DNA from: Nostoc sp. CENA543
GTDB lineage: Bacteria; Cyanobacteriota; Cyanobacteriia; Cyanobacteriales; Nostocaceae
Direction: 5' to 3'
Length of the DNA stretch: 64,000 bases
NCBI RefSeq assembly: GCF_002896875.1
Contig: NZ_CP023278.1
Location: 2,046,001-2,110,000 of the forward strand
A program made the translations under genes and the position numbers. Shown here in pieces: positions 56,380-64,000 of this stretch. Position 1 is the first letter of the stretch. Every line of letters begins with the position of its first letter. The notes beneath the pieces were generated by a model. It was not told the origin of the DNA and did no database searches. It worked only from the letters and a program-made list of their open reading frames with translations.

Positions 56380-56973
56380 ATGGCAACTGTCACCCTCAAC
56401 GTTCCACCAGCCGTAGGTCTTACAGATGAGCAGTTTTATCAACTGTGCATAGCCAACGATAAATGGCGGATAGAATTGACCGCACAAGGAGAGTTAATCA
56501 TTATGCCCCCAACTGGCGGCGAAAGCGGCATCAGAAATTCGGATTTAAATCTAGAAATAGGATTATGGAATCGTCAAGCAAAACTAGGAAAAGTCTTTGA
56601 CTCCTCAACAGAATTTCGCCTAGCCAATGGGGCTTTTCGTTCGCCGGATGTAGCGTGGGTCAAAAAAGAACGTTGGGAAGCATTGACGGCTGAACAAAGA
56701 CGACGCTTTCCGCCACTCTCGCCAGATTTTGTCATTGAATTGCGTTCTGAAACCGATTCCTTAAAAAAATTAAGGGCGAAAATGCAGGAATATCGAGATA
56801 ATGGGGTGCGTCTCGGTTGGTTAATTGACCCTCAAACACCTCTAGTAGAAATTTATCGTCCAGGTTTGGAGGTAGAAACCCTTAATTTCTCCATAGACCA
56901 ACCACCACAACTTTCAGGAGAAGACGTATTACCAGGATTTGTCTTAGATTTAAGCCTCATCCTCAACCCGTAA
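56380..56973 (+). CDS. Uma2 family endonuclease-fold protein
   Basis: 197 aa. Uma2/DUF820 pattern (PD-(D/E)XK superfamily): LTDEQFYQLCIANDKWRIEL, GELIIMPPTGGESG, DSSTEFRLANGAFRSPDVAWV, PDFVIELRSETDSLKKLRAKMQEYRDNGVRLGWLIDP. Cyanobacterial genomes carry many copies, often beside mobile elements, as here. The annotation as nuclease rests on fold; activity unproven. Confidence 0.85.
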   Translation: MATVTLNVPPAVGLTDEQFYQLCIANDKWRIELTAQGELIIMPPTGGESGIRNSDLNLEIGLWNRQAKLGKVFDSSTEFRLANGAFRSPDVAWVKKERWEALTAEQRRRFPPLSPDFVIELRSETDSLKKLRAKMQEYRDNGVRLGWLIDPQTPLVEIYRPGLEVETLNFSIDQPPQLSGEDVLPGFVLDLSLILNP

Positions 56974-57133
56974 AAAAACTTTGAGGCAACCGAACCGTGT
57001 TGGATGGAGATTGAAACCTCGCCCAACATCTTAAACCCCCACACCCCTACACCCCTAATAAAACCCAATTCCCCATGCCCAATTTTAAATCCCTATCTAT
57101 CATGGAACAAAGCCTGTAAATTAAAACCAAGCA

Positions 57134-58315
57134 ATGCTGACCCTGATTAAAGATTTAGCCACAAAACTAGCACCCCGCCTCATCGAGATTCGTCGTCACA
57201 TTCACTCTCATCCAGAACTTAGCGGTCAAGAATATCAAACTGCGGCGTTTGTGGCCGGTGTCTTATCGTCCAGTGGTCTGCGTGTACAGGAGGGAGTTGG
57301 TAAAACTGGTGTGGTGGGAGAACTACACGGTAGCAGTCAAGATCAGCCTTTCCTGGCGATTCGTACCGATATGGATGCTTTACCCATTCAAGAATCTACC
57401 GCCTTGGAATATGCTTCCCGCAAAGAAGGAGTGATGCACGCTTGTGGACATGATGTGCATACAACAGTGGGTTTAGGAACAGCAATGGTGCTTTCCCAAA
57501 TGGCGGAGGAGTTAGGCGGAAATGTGCGGTTTTTATTTCAGCCTGCGGAGGAAATCGCCCAAGGCGCGAGTTGGATGATTGAAGATGGGGTAATGAAAAA
57601 TGTTGCAGCTATCTTAGGGGTTCATGTTTTCCCTTCTATTCCGGCTGGTTCAATTGGTGTACGTTATGGGGCATTGACGGCGGCGGCGGATGATTTAGAA
57701 ATTATCATTATGGGCGAATCTGGTCATGGTGCGCGTCCCCATGAAGCGATTGACGCAATTTGGATTGCAGCACAGGTGATTACAGCTTTGCAACAAGCCA
57801 TCAGCCGCACTCAAAACCCTTTGCGTCCAGTGGTGTTGAGTATTGGGAAAATTAACGGTGGTCGAGCATCCAATGTAATTGCGGATAAAGTACAGTTATT
57901 AGGAACAGTGCGATCGCTCCACCCAGAAACCCGCGCTCAACTCCCCAACTGGATTGAAAAAATTGTCGCTAATGTTTGTCATTCCTATGGTGCAGGTTAT
58001 CAAGTGAATTATCACCAAGGTGTACCAGGTGTAAATAATGACTATGCACTCACACAACTATTTCAATCAGCCGGAGAAGAAGCTTGGGGAAGCGATCGCG
58101 TCCAAGTTTTACCAGAACCCTCTCTAGGTGCAGAAGATTTTTCCGTATATTTAGAACACGTTCCTGGGGCGATGTTTCGCTTGGGTGTAGGCTATTCAGA
58201 CCGAATTATCAACCATCCCTTACATCATCCTGAATTTGAAGTGAATGAATCTGCTATTGTGACAGGAGTAATTACAATGGCCTACGCCGCGTGTAAGTAT
58301 TTTCAACCAAGATAA
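57134..58315 (+). CDS. M20 family metallopeptidase / amidohydrolase
   Basis: 393 aa. Metal-binding residues are visible in MHACGHDVHTTVG, QPAEEIAQGASWMIEDGVM, AILGVHVFPSIPAG and the C-terminal HPLHHPEFEVNESAI. A lid/dimerisation domain lies at about 185-290. The family includes N-acyl-amino-acid and IAA-conjugate hydrolases (hippurate hydrolase type). The substrate is unknown. It precedes the 58344 gene by 28 bp, so probably one operon. Confidence 0.9.
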   Translation: MLTLIKDLATKLAPRLIEIRRHIHSHPELSGQEYQTAAFVAGVLSSSGLRVQEGVGKTGVVGELHGSSQDQPFLAIRTDMDALPIQESTALEYASRKEGVMHACGHDVHTTVGLGTAMVLSQMAEELGGNVRFLFQPAEEIAQGASWMIEDGVMKNVAAILGVHVFPSIPAGSIGVRYGALTAAADDLEIIIMGESGHGARPHEAIDAIWIAAQVITALQQAISRTQNPLRPVVLSIGKINGGRASNVIADKVQLLGTVRSLHPETRAQLPNWIEKIVANVCHSYGAGYQVNYHQGVPGVNNDYALTQLFQSAGEEAWGSDRVQVLPEPSLGAEDFSVYLEHVPGAMFRLGVGYSDRIINHPLHHPEFEVNESAIVTGVITMAYAACKYFQPR

Positions 58316-58343
58316 ATCTTCAACTTACTGACGGAGATGATTC

Positions 58344-59123
58344 ATGCAGGTTCTTGAATTTCCCAGTGTCGCAGTTATAGCCGGAGAAAACGCTGTGGCT
58401 GTGACTCAACTTCCTCCTGTATGGCAAGATATTGCTCAGGGTACTGTTAAGACTGGACTGTGCAACCCACAAATCTATGTAGAGATGGCACAGTTATTTT
58501 TATACAAGTTAGAACAGGGTGATGTTGACTTATTTAACGAACGTCCAGAACTCACCCACCTGAAGCCATCATTTTGTCAATTATTTGGGCAATTAGCACG
58601 AGAAACCTTAGAATTCTATGGTCATGATTTCATGACTCATCACTATCCCAATTTTGCAGAAATTTTGCAAGAGTTGGAGAGTTACGGGTCTGACTATGCA
58701 GATGAAATCAAAGTAGCGAAAATTGGCTTAGAACTGTTCGATGAATTTGGTTATGAATTGCCAGCCAGCTTTTATCATGTGCATTTAGCACCAATTTATC
58801 GAGATCATGTGTTTGAAGAACGCGCCTTAAGATTTGACAAGCGGGACATTGAACACAAGCGTCCTTGGGATGCCATGCTTCATGCGTGTAAAGTATTTGC
58901 CATGCAAATGAAAGTGCAGAGTATCGCTTCCAAATATGGCTTTACTTATCAGCATGGTTGCGGTTGTAACTCCCACCTCTCAGCAATTGACTTATCACAG
59001 GGCAAATTTGAGTATGAATTAAGTCCAGAAAAACGCGATCGCTGGATTCGCAGTTTCATCTGGACAGCTTGGTATGAGTATGCTTTCTTTGCGATCGTGC
59101 CGAATACTAGTTATTTGGTTTGA
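58344..59123 (+). CDS. Conserved hypothetical protein, His/Cys-rich
   Basis: 259 aa from ATG 58344, preceded by GGAG at about 7 nt. Largely helical, with conserved-looking blocks GHDFMTHHYPNFAEIL, PASFYHVHLAPIYRDHVF, PWDAMLHACKVFAM and a HGCGCNSHLS motif that could bind metal. It ends YAFFAIVPNTSYLV. No family recognised. It is in the same short-spaced unit as the M20 hydrolase. Confidence 0.6.
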   Translation: MQVLEFPSVAVIAGENAVAVTQLPPVWQDIAQGTVKTGLCNPQIYVEMAQLFLYKLEQGDVDLFNERPELTHLKPSFCQLFGQLARETLEFYGHDFMTHHYPNFAEILQELESYGSDYADEIKVAKIGLELFDEFGYELPASFYHVHLAPIYRDHVFEERALRFDKRDIEHKRPWDAMLHACKVFAMQMKVQSIASKYGFTYQHGCGCNSHLSAIDLSQGKFEYELSPEKRDRWIRSFIWTAWYEYAFFAIVPNTSYLV

Positions 59124-59426
59124 TTAACCTTCGGTTGAGGAATTGGGGACTGGGGATTGGGAATTGGAAGGTAGACAAGGTAGAATTCATTTCTCAACTC
59201 ATTACTCATGACTCATTACTCAGCCTGACTTTTCACGGGATATGGAAAACCCCTCTCCATAGAGCGAAGCTCTTCTCGTAGAGTACCTCTGCCCCACGGG
59301 GGGAGAGGCTTTGAAAGCTAGGTTTATTTTTTTCTCTGATTGTATGAAACCACCCTGCTTTAACTTTTCCCCCTTCCCTACTAGGGAAGGGGGCTAGGGG
59401 GTTAGGTTTTGCGTGAACTTTTCCAC
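59124..59426. repeat. Dispersed-repeat region left of the IS
   Basis: No gene is supported. It holds GGGGACT/GGGGATT heptamers (59141-59168), a GAGCGAAGCTCTTCTCGTAG palindrome (about 59261-59285) and the CTTCCCTACTAGGGAAGGGG repeat (about 59371-59392) with a GGGGGTTAGGTTT tail shared with 56098-56112. Confidence 0.75.
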
Positions 59427-59503
59427 ATATCCCTCTTCTGTCACTTTCCGAGTATTCTGAATAAAAGGATGAAAAGAAAAAACTCTGGAAGGTAAGCAGG
59501 GCA

Positions 59504-60886
59504 ATGGATGTAGAATTACAAATCCTCAAACATTTGGCAAGAGATGCTCATCCAACAGTTGCGCTCATAGATGAATATTGTGCAGAGTATAAAAACCTGT
59601 TCAAAGAGGTAAGAAATTATGAGTGCTTTAAATATTTCCATTTGGGGATAATATTAACAATAAAAAGAAAATCGTTACCAGAAATAGCGAAGGTGGTAAG
59701 TATAAACTCAGCGCAGTCATTACATCATTTTATAGCTAACTCAGATTGGTCAGTAGATGAATTAAAACAACGAAGATTAAAGAAAATCAAGCAAGCCTTG
59801 AATGGTCAGGCGATTACAGTAGTAATAGATGAAACCGGAGATAGAAAAAAAGGTAAAAAGACTGATTATGTCGCAAGACAATATTTAGGAAGTGTGGGAA
59901 AAGTTGATAATGGAATAGTTTCAGTCAATGCTTATGGAATTTATTCTAATATAACTTTTCCTTTAAGTGTAAAAGTATTCAAACCAAAAGGGACGCTAAA
60001 ATCAGGAGATAAATATAAAACTCAAATAGAGTTAGCGTCAGAAATAATTACAGAGTTAATTGAAGAGGGTGTTAATATTGAACTGGTACTGGCAGATAGT
60101 TTATATGGTGAGCAGCGCGTTGGGCGGCTTTGCCGACTTGAAGCGACTGCGAACCCGAAGGGTGAAAGTAGCCAGTTTCTGAGAAAACTGGATGAATATA
60201 ACTTAGCTTATGTTGTAGCAATCAGAAGTAATCATGGTGTCTGGATGCCATCAGGGCAGAGCGTTAGGGCGAATAAGTGGTGCAAATTTGAGAGAACATT
60301 TAGTAATCAAAAATCAGAAACTAGATATATAAGAGAAATAGTTTATGGTAAAAAAAGAGCCATAACTTACTGGGAAATAACAACTGACCCAGAAACCATG
60401 CCAGAAAATTCTACCTCTTTTGTGATGACGAATCTTCAAGGGAACTTGAAGAAGATTTTAGGTGACTTATATGGATTAAGAACCTGGGTTGAATATGGGT
60501 TTAGGCAATGTAAACAGGAACTAGGCTGGACAGATTACCGTTTTACAAATTTCCAACATATTGAGAGATGGTGGGAGATTATTTTTAGTGTTTATACGAT
60601 GATTAGTTTAAATTCTCCAGTCTTTTTAGGCTTGAATCAATCTCATCAACTTGAGACTGAAGCACAAGAAAATAATGATGTTGATTTTTCTAATCATCCG
60701 CAATGGAATCATGAATCTGGATGGAAGAATACTTTAAATAATCTGCGTCTTATTATCCAACCACTTTTACTATTTTGGTTAATTTATCCCTGGTTAAGTA
60801 TTTTCCCTAATTCAGATTTGTTACTGGGATTCAATCATTTAATTGCCACAATGAATCAATTTAAACCCTATTATGCTTCTGGATGA
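59504..60886 (+). CDS. IS701-family (DDE) transposase with an in-frame repeat insertion
   Basis: 460 aa. IS701/IS4-type DDE pattern: VIDETGDRKKGKKTDYVARQY (first Asp about residue 108), ELVLADSLYGE (second Asp about 195), and LRTWVEYGFRQCKQELGWTDY carrying the conserved Glu. Between LYGE and SSQF there are 18 extra residues. They are encoded by a 54-bp dispersed repeat flanked by GGTGA on both sides (60107-60111 and 60161-60165); removing it restores LYGESSQFLRKL. Start ATG 59504. Whether the enzyme still works is unknown. Confidence 0.9.
   Translation: MDVELQILKHLARDAHPTVALIDEYCAEYKNLFKEVRNYECFKYFHLGIILTIKRKSLPEIAKVVSINSAQSLHHFIANSDWSVDELKQRRLKKIKQALNGQAITVVIDETGDRKKGKKTDYVARQYLGSVGKVDNGIVSVNAYGIYSNITFPLSVKVFKPKGTLKSGDKYKTQIELASEIITELIEEGVNIELVLADSLYGEQRVGRLCRLEATANPKGESSQFLRKLDEYNLAYVVAIRSNHGVWMPSGQSVRANKWCKFERTFSNQKSETRYIREIVYGKKRAITYWEITTDPETMPENSTSFVMTNLQGNLKKILGDLYGLRTWVEYGFRQCKQELGWTDYRFTNFQHIERWWEIIFSVYTMISLNSPVFLGLNQSHQLETEAQENNDVDFSNHPQWNHESGWKNTLNNLRLIIQPLLLFWLIYPWLSIFPNSDLLLGFNHLIATMNQFKPYYASG
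60107..60165. repeat. Dispersed repeat inserted in the transposase gene
   Basis: GCAGCGCGTTGGGCGGCTTT, followed by GCGACTGCGAACCCGAAGGG, flanked by 5-bp direct repeats GGTGA. It has the same architecture as the repeat at about 6311-6367. The insertion length of 54 bp keeps the reading frame. Confidence 0.85.
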
Positions 60887-61104
60887 TTTAGCTTCTGAAC
60901 TATTTGCTTATTCCGGAAAGTGACAGAAGAGGGATATCTCACGCAAAGGCGCAAAGGCGCGAAGGAACAAAGGAAAAGAAAGGTATTTCTGGCATTTCAT
61001 CTTCTAATTCAGCAACGCCCCATTTGCTTTATGCCGGGAAACCCGTCCACCGCAATGGCTCACCTTTTTACTTTTTATTTTTGCCTTTTTGATGCCCATT
61101 CAAG

Positions 61105-61680
61105 TCATCGGGCATGAAATTCTACTGTTTTTTCTAAGATTTTGATGTCGTAATGACCAAAGAAATCATTACCTAGTAACCCGATGGGGGCTTTAGGGGC
61201 GATCGCTACGTCTAAATTCTGCACCGCCGCACCACCAGCCGCCATTGATTTCACCGTACCTATGGGGAGTTCAATTTGCGTTCCGTCGGCAATTTGTGCT
61301 GTCATCACTCCTGTTTGTTCAACTTGTAGGGCATTGGCAATTCCCATTGTAATCAGGGTGTTGTTTGCACCTGTGTCAACAATCATCTCAAAGGTTTTGT
61401 TGTTATTAAAGGTGACATCAATTACCGGAGTTCTCCCCAAACGGCGTTTAATCGGGACACGAAAGACTTTCTTTTCTGGCTGTGGAGATATTCTTTTTTC
61501 ACTGTTAGCACTGCAAAGTTTTTCTAATTTAATTGTTCTCCCTGAAGCATCAATCATGAAACATTCCCCAAGGTCTTCAGCCTTTGTCTGATGGGGCAAT
61601 GAGAAAAACATCAGTGTTGGTAAGGATGCCAATAAGACTGAATTAATATATTTAATAATGTTTTTTGTAGATTTTTTCAT
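61105..61680 (-). CDS. Retropepsin-like aspartic protease, exported
   Basis: 191 aa. Signal peptide (NIIKYINSVLLASLPTLMFF). The C-terminal domain (about 85-191) is a single-lobe retropepsin: PVIDVTFNNNKTFEMIVDTGANNTLITMGIA with the catalytic Asp in DTGA, then IGLLGNDFFGHYDIKI. Single-domain aspartyl proteases act as dimers. The cellular target is unknown. Confidence 0.85.
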   Translation of the reverse strand: MKKSTKNIIKYINSVLLASLPTLMFFSLPHQTKAEDLGECFMIDASGRTIKLEKLCSANSEKRISPQPEKKVFRVPIKRRLGRTPVIDVTFNNNKTFEMIVDTGANNTLITMGIANALQVEQTGVMTAQIADGTQIELPIGTVKSMAAGGAAVQNLDVAIAPKAPIGLLGNDFFGHYDIKILEKTVEFHAR

Positions 61681-62011
61681 AGGAGTTTTATTGTTTGTTT
61701 AGTAAGTTTTTCTCAGACAATTAACTTACTACTTTTGACTCTAATTCATATAGTACATATATTTACTTATCAATAAATTAAAGTTTAAGTGAAGACTAAA
61801 TAAAACTACTGACTAGGAATAAAACCAATTCGCAATTCGCAATTCGCAATTCGCAATTAAACTAAACCACCCACAAGGGGTGGGATTTTTACCTACCTTG
61901 CAATACAAGGACTGTTTCGCGCACCAAGGGCGTTAGCGTAGAGGGACGCAAGTCCAGTTTTGAACCTTCACTTTTTGATAAAGTGTTGCTAAATTTAGCT
62001 TTTTTGCTAGT
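61681..62011. repeat. Gap with dispersed repeats
   Basis: No gene is supported. It contains CGCAATT tandem heptamers (61827-61858), a hairpin CCACCC/GGGTGG followed by ATTTTT (61867-61889) and GGGCGTTAGCGTAGAGGGAC (61928-61947). The hairpin lies between two minus-strand genes and so is probably part of the repeat, not a working plus-strand terminator. Confidence 0.65.
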
Positions 62012-62785
62012 TTATTCACAGTTAGTAGCAGCATAGATAGCAGTAGCGATCGCATTTTTTACAGCTATATCTTTCTGAGATAAATTCACCGCTTCTGTAA
62101 TGGTGCGTTGTGCTACCACTGCACACACAGCCGCCGCCGCAAAACCGTAGACTCCCGCCATTTTGAATAATGTGCCGCATTCCATCTCATAGTTGAGGAT
62201 ATTTAGCTGCCGATATTCTGCTGTAATACCCTGTAGCGATCGCATTAAATAAGGATTAGCAGAATCAGTGCGTTCCTGTCCTTCATAAAAGGTATCGACG
62301 GAAGCCGTAACTCCCATATAATATTCTACCTGTAATGCTTGTGCAGCCTTGACCAAAGCCACAGTTAAAAACGGATCGGCGGCGGCTGGATATTCCACTG
62401 GTGCAATATCATTGGCTGCACCTTGACGACATAACGCCGCACTACTAATGACAATACTACCGATGGGAATATGGGTTTGAATTGCACCACAAGTCCCAAT
62501 ACGAATAATCTGTTTAATTCCTAGCTGCACCAACTCATTGACCACAATACTTAAAGAAGGCGCACCCATCCCACTGGTAGCAGATATAATCAAGCGACCA
62601 TTGGGTAAATATCCTAGATAGCTATTGAGTCCGCGATTCTCAGACAGCAAACGCACATCCTGTAAATAAGTGTGAGCAATTAACCGCGCCCTTTCAGGGT
62701 CGCCAGATAATAGCGTCATGGTGGGAGGTGTAGCACCTAAATCATCTAGCCCAAAGCCAAGATGATAAAAGTATTGATTTGGCAT
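62012..62785 (-). CDS. Uridine phosphorylase family nucleosidase/phosphorylase
   Basis: 257 aa. PNP_UDP_1 pattern: NQYFYHLGF, TLLSGDPERARLIA, GLNSYLGYLPNGRLIISATSGMGAPSLSIVVNEL, IIRIGTCGAIQ and NYEMECGTLFKMAGVYGFAAAAVCAVVAQR. The enzyme cleaves uridine (or a related nucleoside) with phosphate in pyrimidine salvage. It is transcribed alone, away from the broken gene upstream. Confidence 0.9.
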   Translation of the reverse strand: MPNQYFYHLGFGLDDLGATPPTMTLLSGDPERARLIAHTYLQDVRLLSENRGLNSYLGYLPNGRLIISATSGMGAPSLSIVVNELVQLGIKQIIRIGTCGAIQTHIPIGSIVISSAALCRQGAANDIAPVEYPAAADPFLTVALVKAAQALQVEYYMGVTASVDTFYEGQERTDSANPYLMRSLQGITAEYRQLNILNYEMECGTLFKMAGVYGFAAAAVCAVVAQRTITEAVNLSQKDIAVKNAIATAIYAATNCE

Positions 62786-62870
62786 AGCTTTATTTAGAAT
62801 AAAATTATAAAAAGTAGGTTAGTTTAAGGGACGCGAAACCCGACATCTTGAGGAATTATATTTAGATTAC

Positions 62871-63434
62871 TTACGAACCGTTTTTCTCTTTCCATGTCAG
62901 ATGCCATTGTTCATAAAACTTAGAACTCGGATTAATTTTTTGGCGGATTTCTGCCATTTCTTTGGAACGGTTAATACTTTGCATCAAATAACCATTCTCA
63001 AAAATCAGTTGATAAACTTCCTCATATTTATAAGCTGGTTGAAAGCCAATATGGACATATAGGTTATTCATAAACTTATTAGCTGTTAATAAGCTGCCTG
63101 TAAATTCCACAAAATGTTTTAGTTGTTCATAAACAGCACTAGGATGACCCACAGGCGTATTGCGGCTATGAGGGAAGACACCTAAAAAATCTCTGGCTCT
63201 ACCATGTTTTACAAACAGTTTTTCTTTTAAACCCAGGGACATAATTAATTCTTTTAAGTAGAGTTTTTCTTTTATTACCTCATAAGTGCAACAATAGCCT
63301 CGATAACAAGCGGTTGTACCCTACTGAGGAGAAAAGCCGTGTTGTGTTGGTTCAAATAATCCTGTACCCTCAACGCCAGCAATGCAGAATTTTTGATTTT
63401 CATGTATTAATAAATCACTAATTTGTCCAGTCAT
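62871..63434 (-). pseudogene. Hypothetical gene split by an in-frame TAG
   Basis: From ATG 63432-63434 the frame reads MTGQISDLLIHENQKFCIAG for 37 codons, then a TAG at 63321-63323. After it the same frame continues without another stop (TACYRGYCCTYEVIKEKLYL) straight into the 123-codon ORF 62871-63242. The whole would make about 187 residues. A single nonsense change in an otherwise intact gene is the simplest reading; a re-start at 63242 could give the shorter protein. No family recognised. The LysR gene ends 23 bp upstream on the same strand. Confidence 0.75.
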
Positions 63435-63457
63435 TTATTATGTTCATTAAATATGAA

Positions 63458-64000
63458 TTATTGCCCGTAATCTGAAACCCAGGGATCTAACTTAAATTCA
63501 TGAGACAGGAAATCAATCAAACAACGCACTTTCGCTGCTACAAACCGACTGCGACGATAGACAGCTTGAATAGGTAGTGGAACAGGTTGATAGTCTTTGA
63601 GAATCATCTTCAGATTGCCATTTTCTAACACGTCACCAAATAACCAAATCGGAGAAACCGCAATCCCTAACCCCGCAAATACGGCTGCTCTAATGGCTGT
63701 AGAATTATTTGCTTGAAAGTTACCATTTACTGCAACTTTGATCACTCCCTGAGTTCCTTGAAAGTGCCATTCATTACCTGTAGCTAGACGAGTATAAACA
63801 ATACAATTATGCTTGACCAATTCTTCTGGTGTTTGCGGTTCACCTGCTCGCTCAAAGTAAGATTGATGTCCAATTGTAATTCGCCTTGTAGTTCCAATGC
63901 GTCGGGTAATCAGGGAAGTATCCTGCACGTTACCGATACGAATTGCTAAATCTACCCCTTCTTCTATCAAATCTACAAACTGATCTGCCATCATTAAATC
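63458..64000 (-). CDS. LysR-family regulator, C-terminal part; N-terminus beyond window
   Basis: The frame is open to the window edge; the Met at 63994 is internal (Asp-Leu precede it). The visible 181 residues are the effector-binding domain of LysR regulators: MMADQFVDLIEEGVDLAIRIG, LITRRIGTTRRITIGHQSY, NNSTAIRAAVFAGLGIAVSPIWL and a final MILKDYQPVPLPIQAVYRRSRFVAAKVRCLIDFL. The DNA-binding part is not seen. It would regulate genes upstream, outside this window. Confidence 0.88.
   Translation of the reverse strand, partial: DLMMADQFVDLIEEGVDLAIRIGNVQDTSLITRRIGTTRRITIGHQSYFERAGEPQTPEELVKHNCIVYTRLATGNEWHFQGTQGVIKVAVNGNFQANNSTAIRAAVFAGLGIAVSPIWLFGDVLENGNLKMILKDYQPVPLPIQAVYRRSRFVAAKVRCLIDFLSHEFKLDPWVSDYGQ

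Larger units (their letters stand above)
59427..60937 (+). mobile_element. Insertion sequence, IS701-like, complete
   Basis: Perfect 24-bp inverted repeats, at 59427-59450 and 60914-60937, beginning ATATCCCTCTTCTGTCACTT on the left. If the palindromic ATAT is the 4-bp target copy, the ends proper are CCCTCTTCTG and its complement. It carries one transposase gene (59504-60886). Confidence 0.88.

Noticed and set aside
60904-61117. Short plus ORFs right of the IS
   Set aside because: Translations of GCGCAAAGGCGCGAAGG-type and AACCCGTCC-type repeats.
61867-61889. Plus-strand terminator candidate
   Set aside because: Both neighbouring genes are on the minus strand, so nothing upstream would use it; probably part of a dispersed repeat.

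Overview
This 64-kb window comes from a filamentous, heterocyst-type cyanobacterium of the Nostoc/Anabaena/Trichormus group. The evidence is frequent HIP1 octamers (GCGATCGC), a photosystem I core gene (psaB), a Psb32 homologue, many cyanobacteria-specific families (DUF1822, DUF928, TPR-CHAT proteins, pentapeptide-repeat proteins, a bifunctional PyrF-PyrE), and dense heptanucleotide tandem repeats (STRR type) between genes. No rRNA, tRNA or CRISPR array was seen.

Layout. 1-4398: DUF1822 protein (cut by the window edge), TPR-CHAT protein and sigma-70-like factor, all on the minus strand. 4471-7923: minus-strand housekeeping block (precorrin-8X methylmutase, Psb32/TPM protein, DUF948, YtxH, small coiled-coil membrane protein). 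8160-10826: filamentous-haemagglutinin-type exoprotein. 11290-14615: compact RiPP locus with two double-glycine precursor peptides and a fused RRE/E1-like/YcaO cyclodehydratase. 14719-21542: HPPD, a zinc-ribbon/NYN/LOTUS protein, a cytochrome b plus molybdopterin-oxidoreductase pair, PyrF-PyrE, AI-2E-type permease. 21865-28617: SelD-N-terminal-like flavoprotein, two pentapeptide-repeat proteins, small proteins, DUF4142. 28976-31204: divergent solitary psaB. 31604-33595: fused DppD-DppF-like ABC ATPase. 34002-38938: seven short-spaced plus-strand genes, all with N-terminal signal sequences, four of which share a recognisable domain; no known function. 38869-43028: DUF2809, ssb, FAD monooxygenase, sugar-type ABC ATPase. 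43226-48286: glycan block (three GT4 glycosyltransferases and a PIG-L deacetylase). 48419-55960: CHASE2-GGDEF-EAL protein, DUF928 protein and a second TPR-CHAT protein. 56380-59123: Uma2 protein, M20 amidohydrolase, unknown protein. 59427-60937: IS701-type insertion sequence with perfect 24-bp ends. 61105-64000: retropepsin-like protease, uridine phosphorylase, a gene broken by an in-frame TAG, and the C-terminal part of a LysR regulator.

The two best candidates for an undescribed system are the RiPP locus (both precursors share an unusual C-terminal tail, YDPNGSxRYxxxxRN, on a Cys-poor core) and the secreted-paralogue operon at 34-39 kb. The two CHAT loci (CHAT, sigma, DUF1822; CHAT, DUF928, CHASE2) look like related caspase-like signalling modules. 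The genome is also being reshaped by tiny repeats: STRR tracts read through in frame inside a CHAT gene, a 54-bp dispersed repeat sits in frame inside the IS transposase with a 5-bp duplication, and several MITE-like inverted-repeat elements lie between genes.
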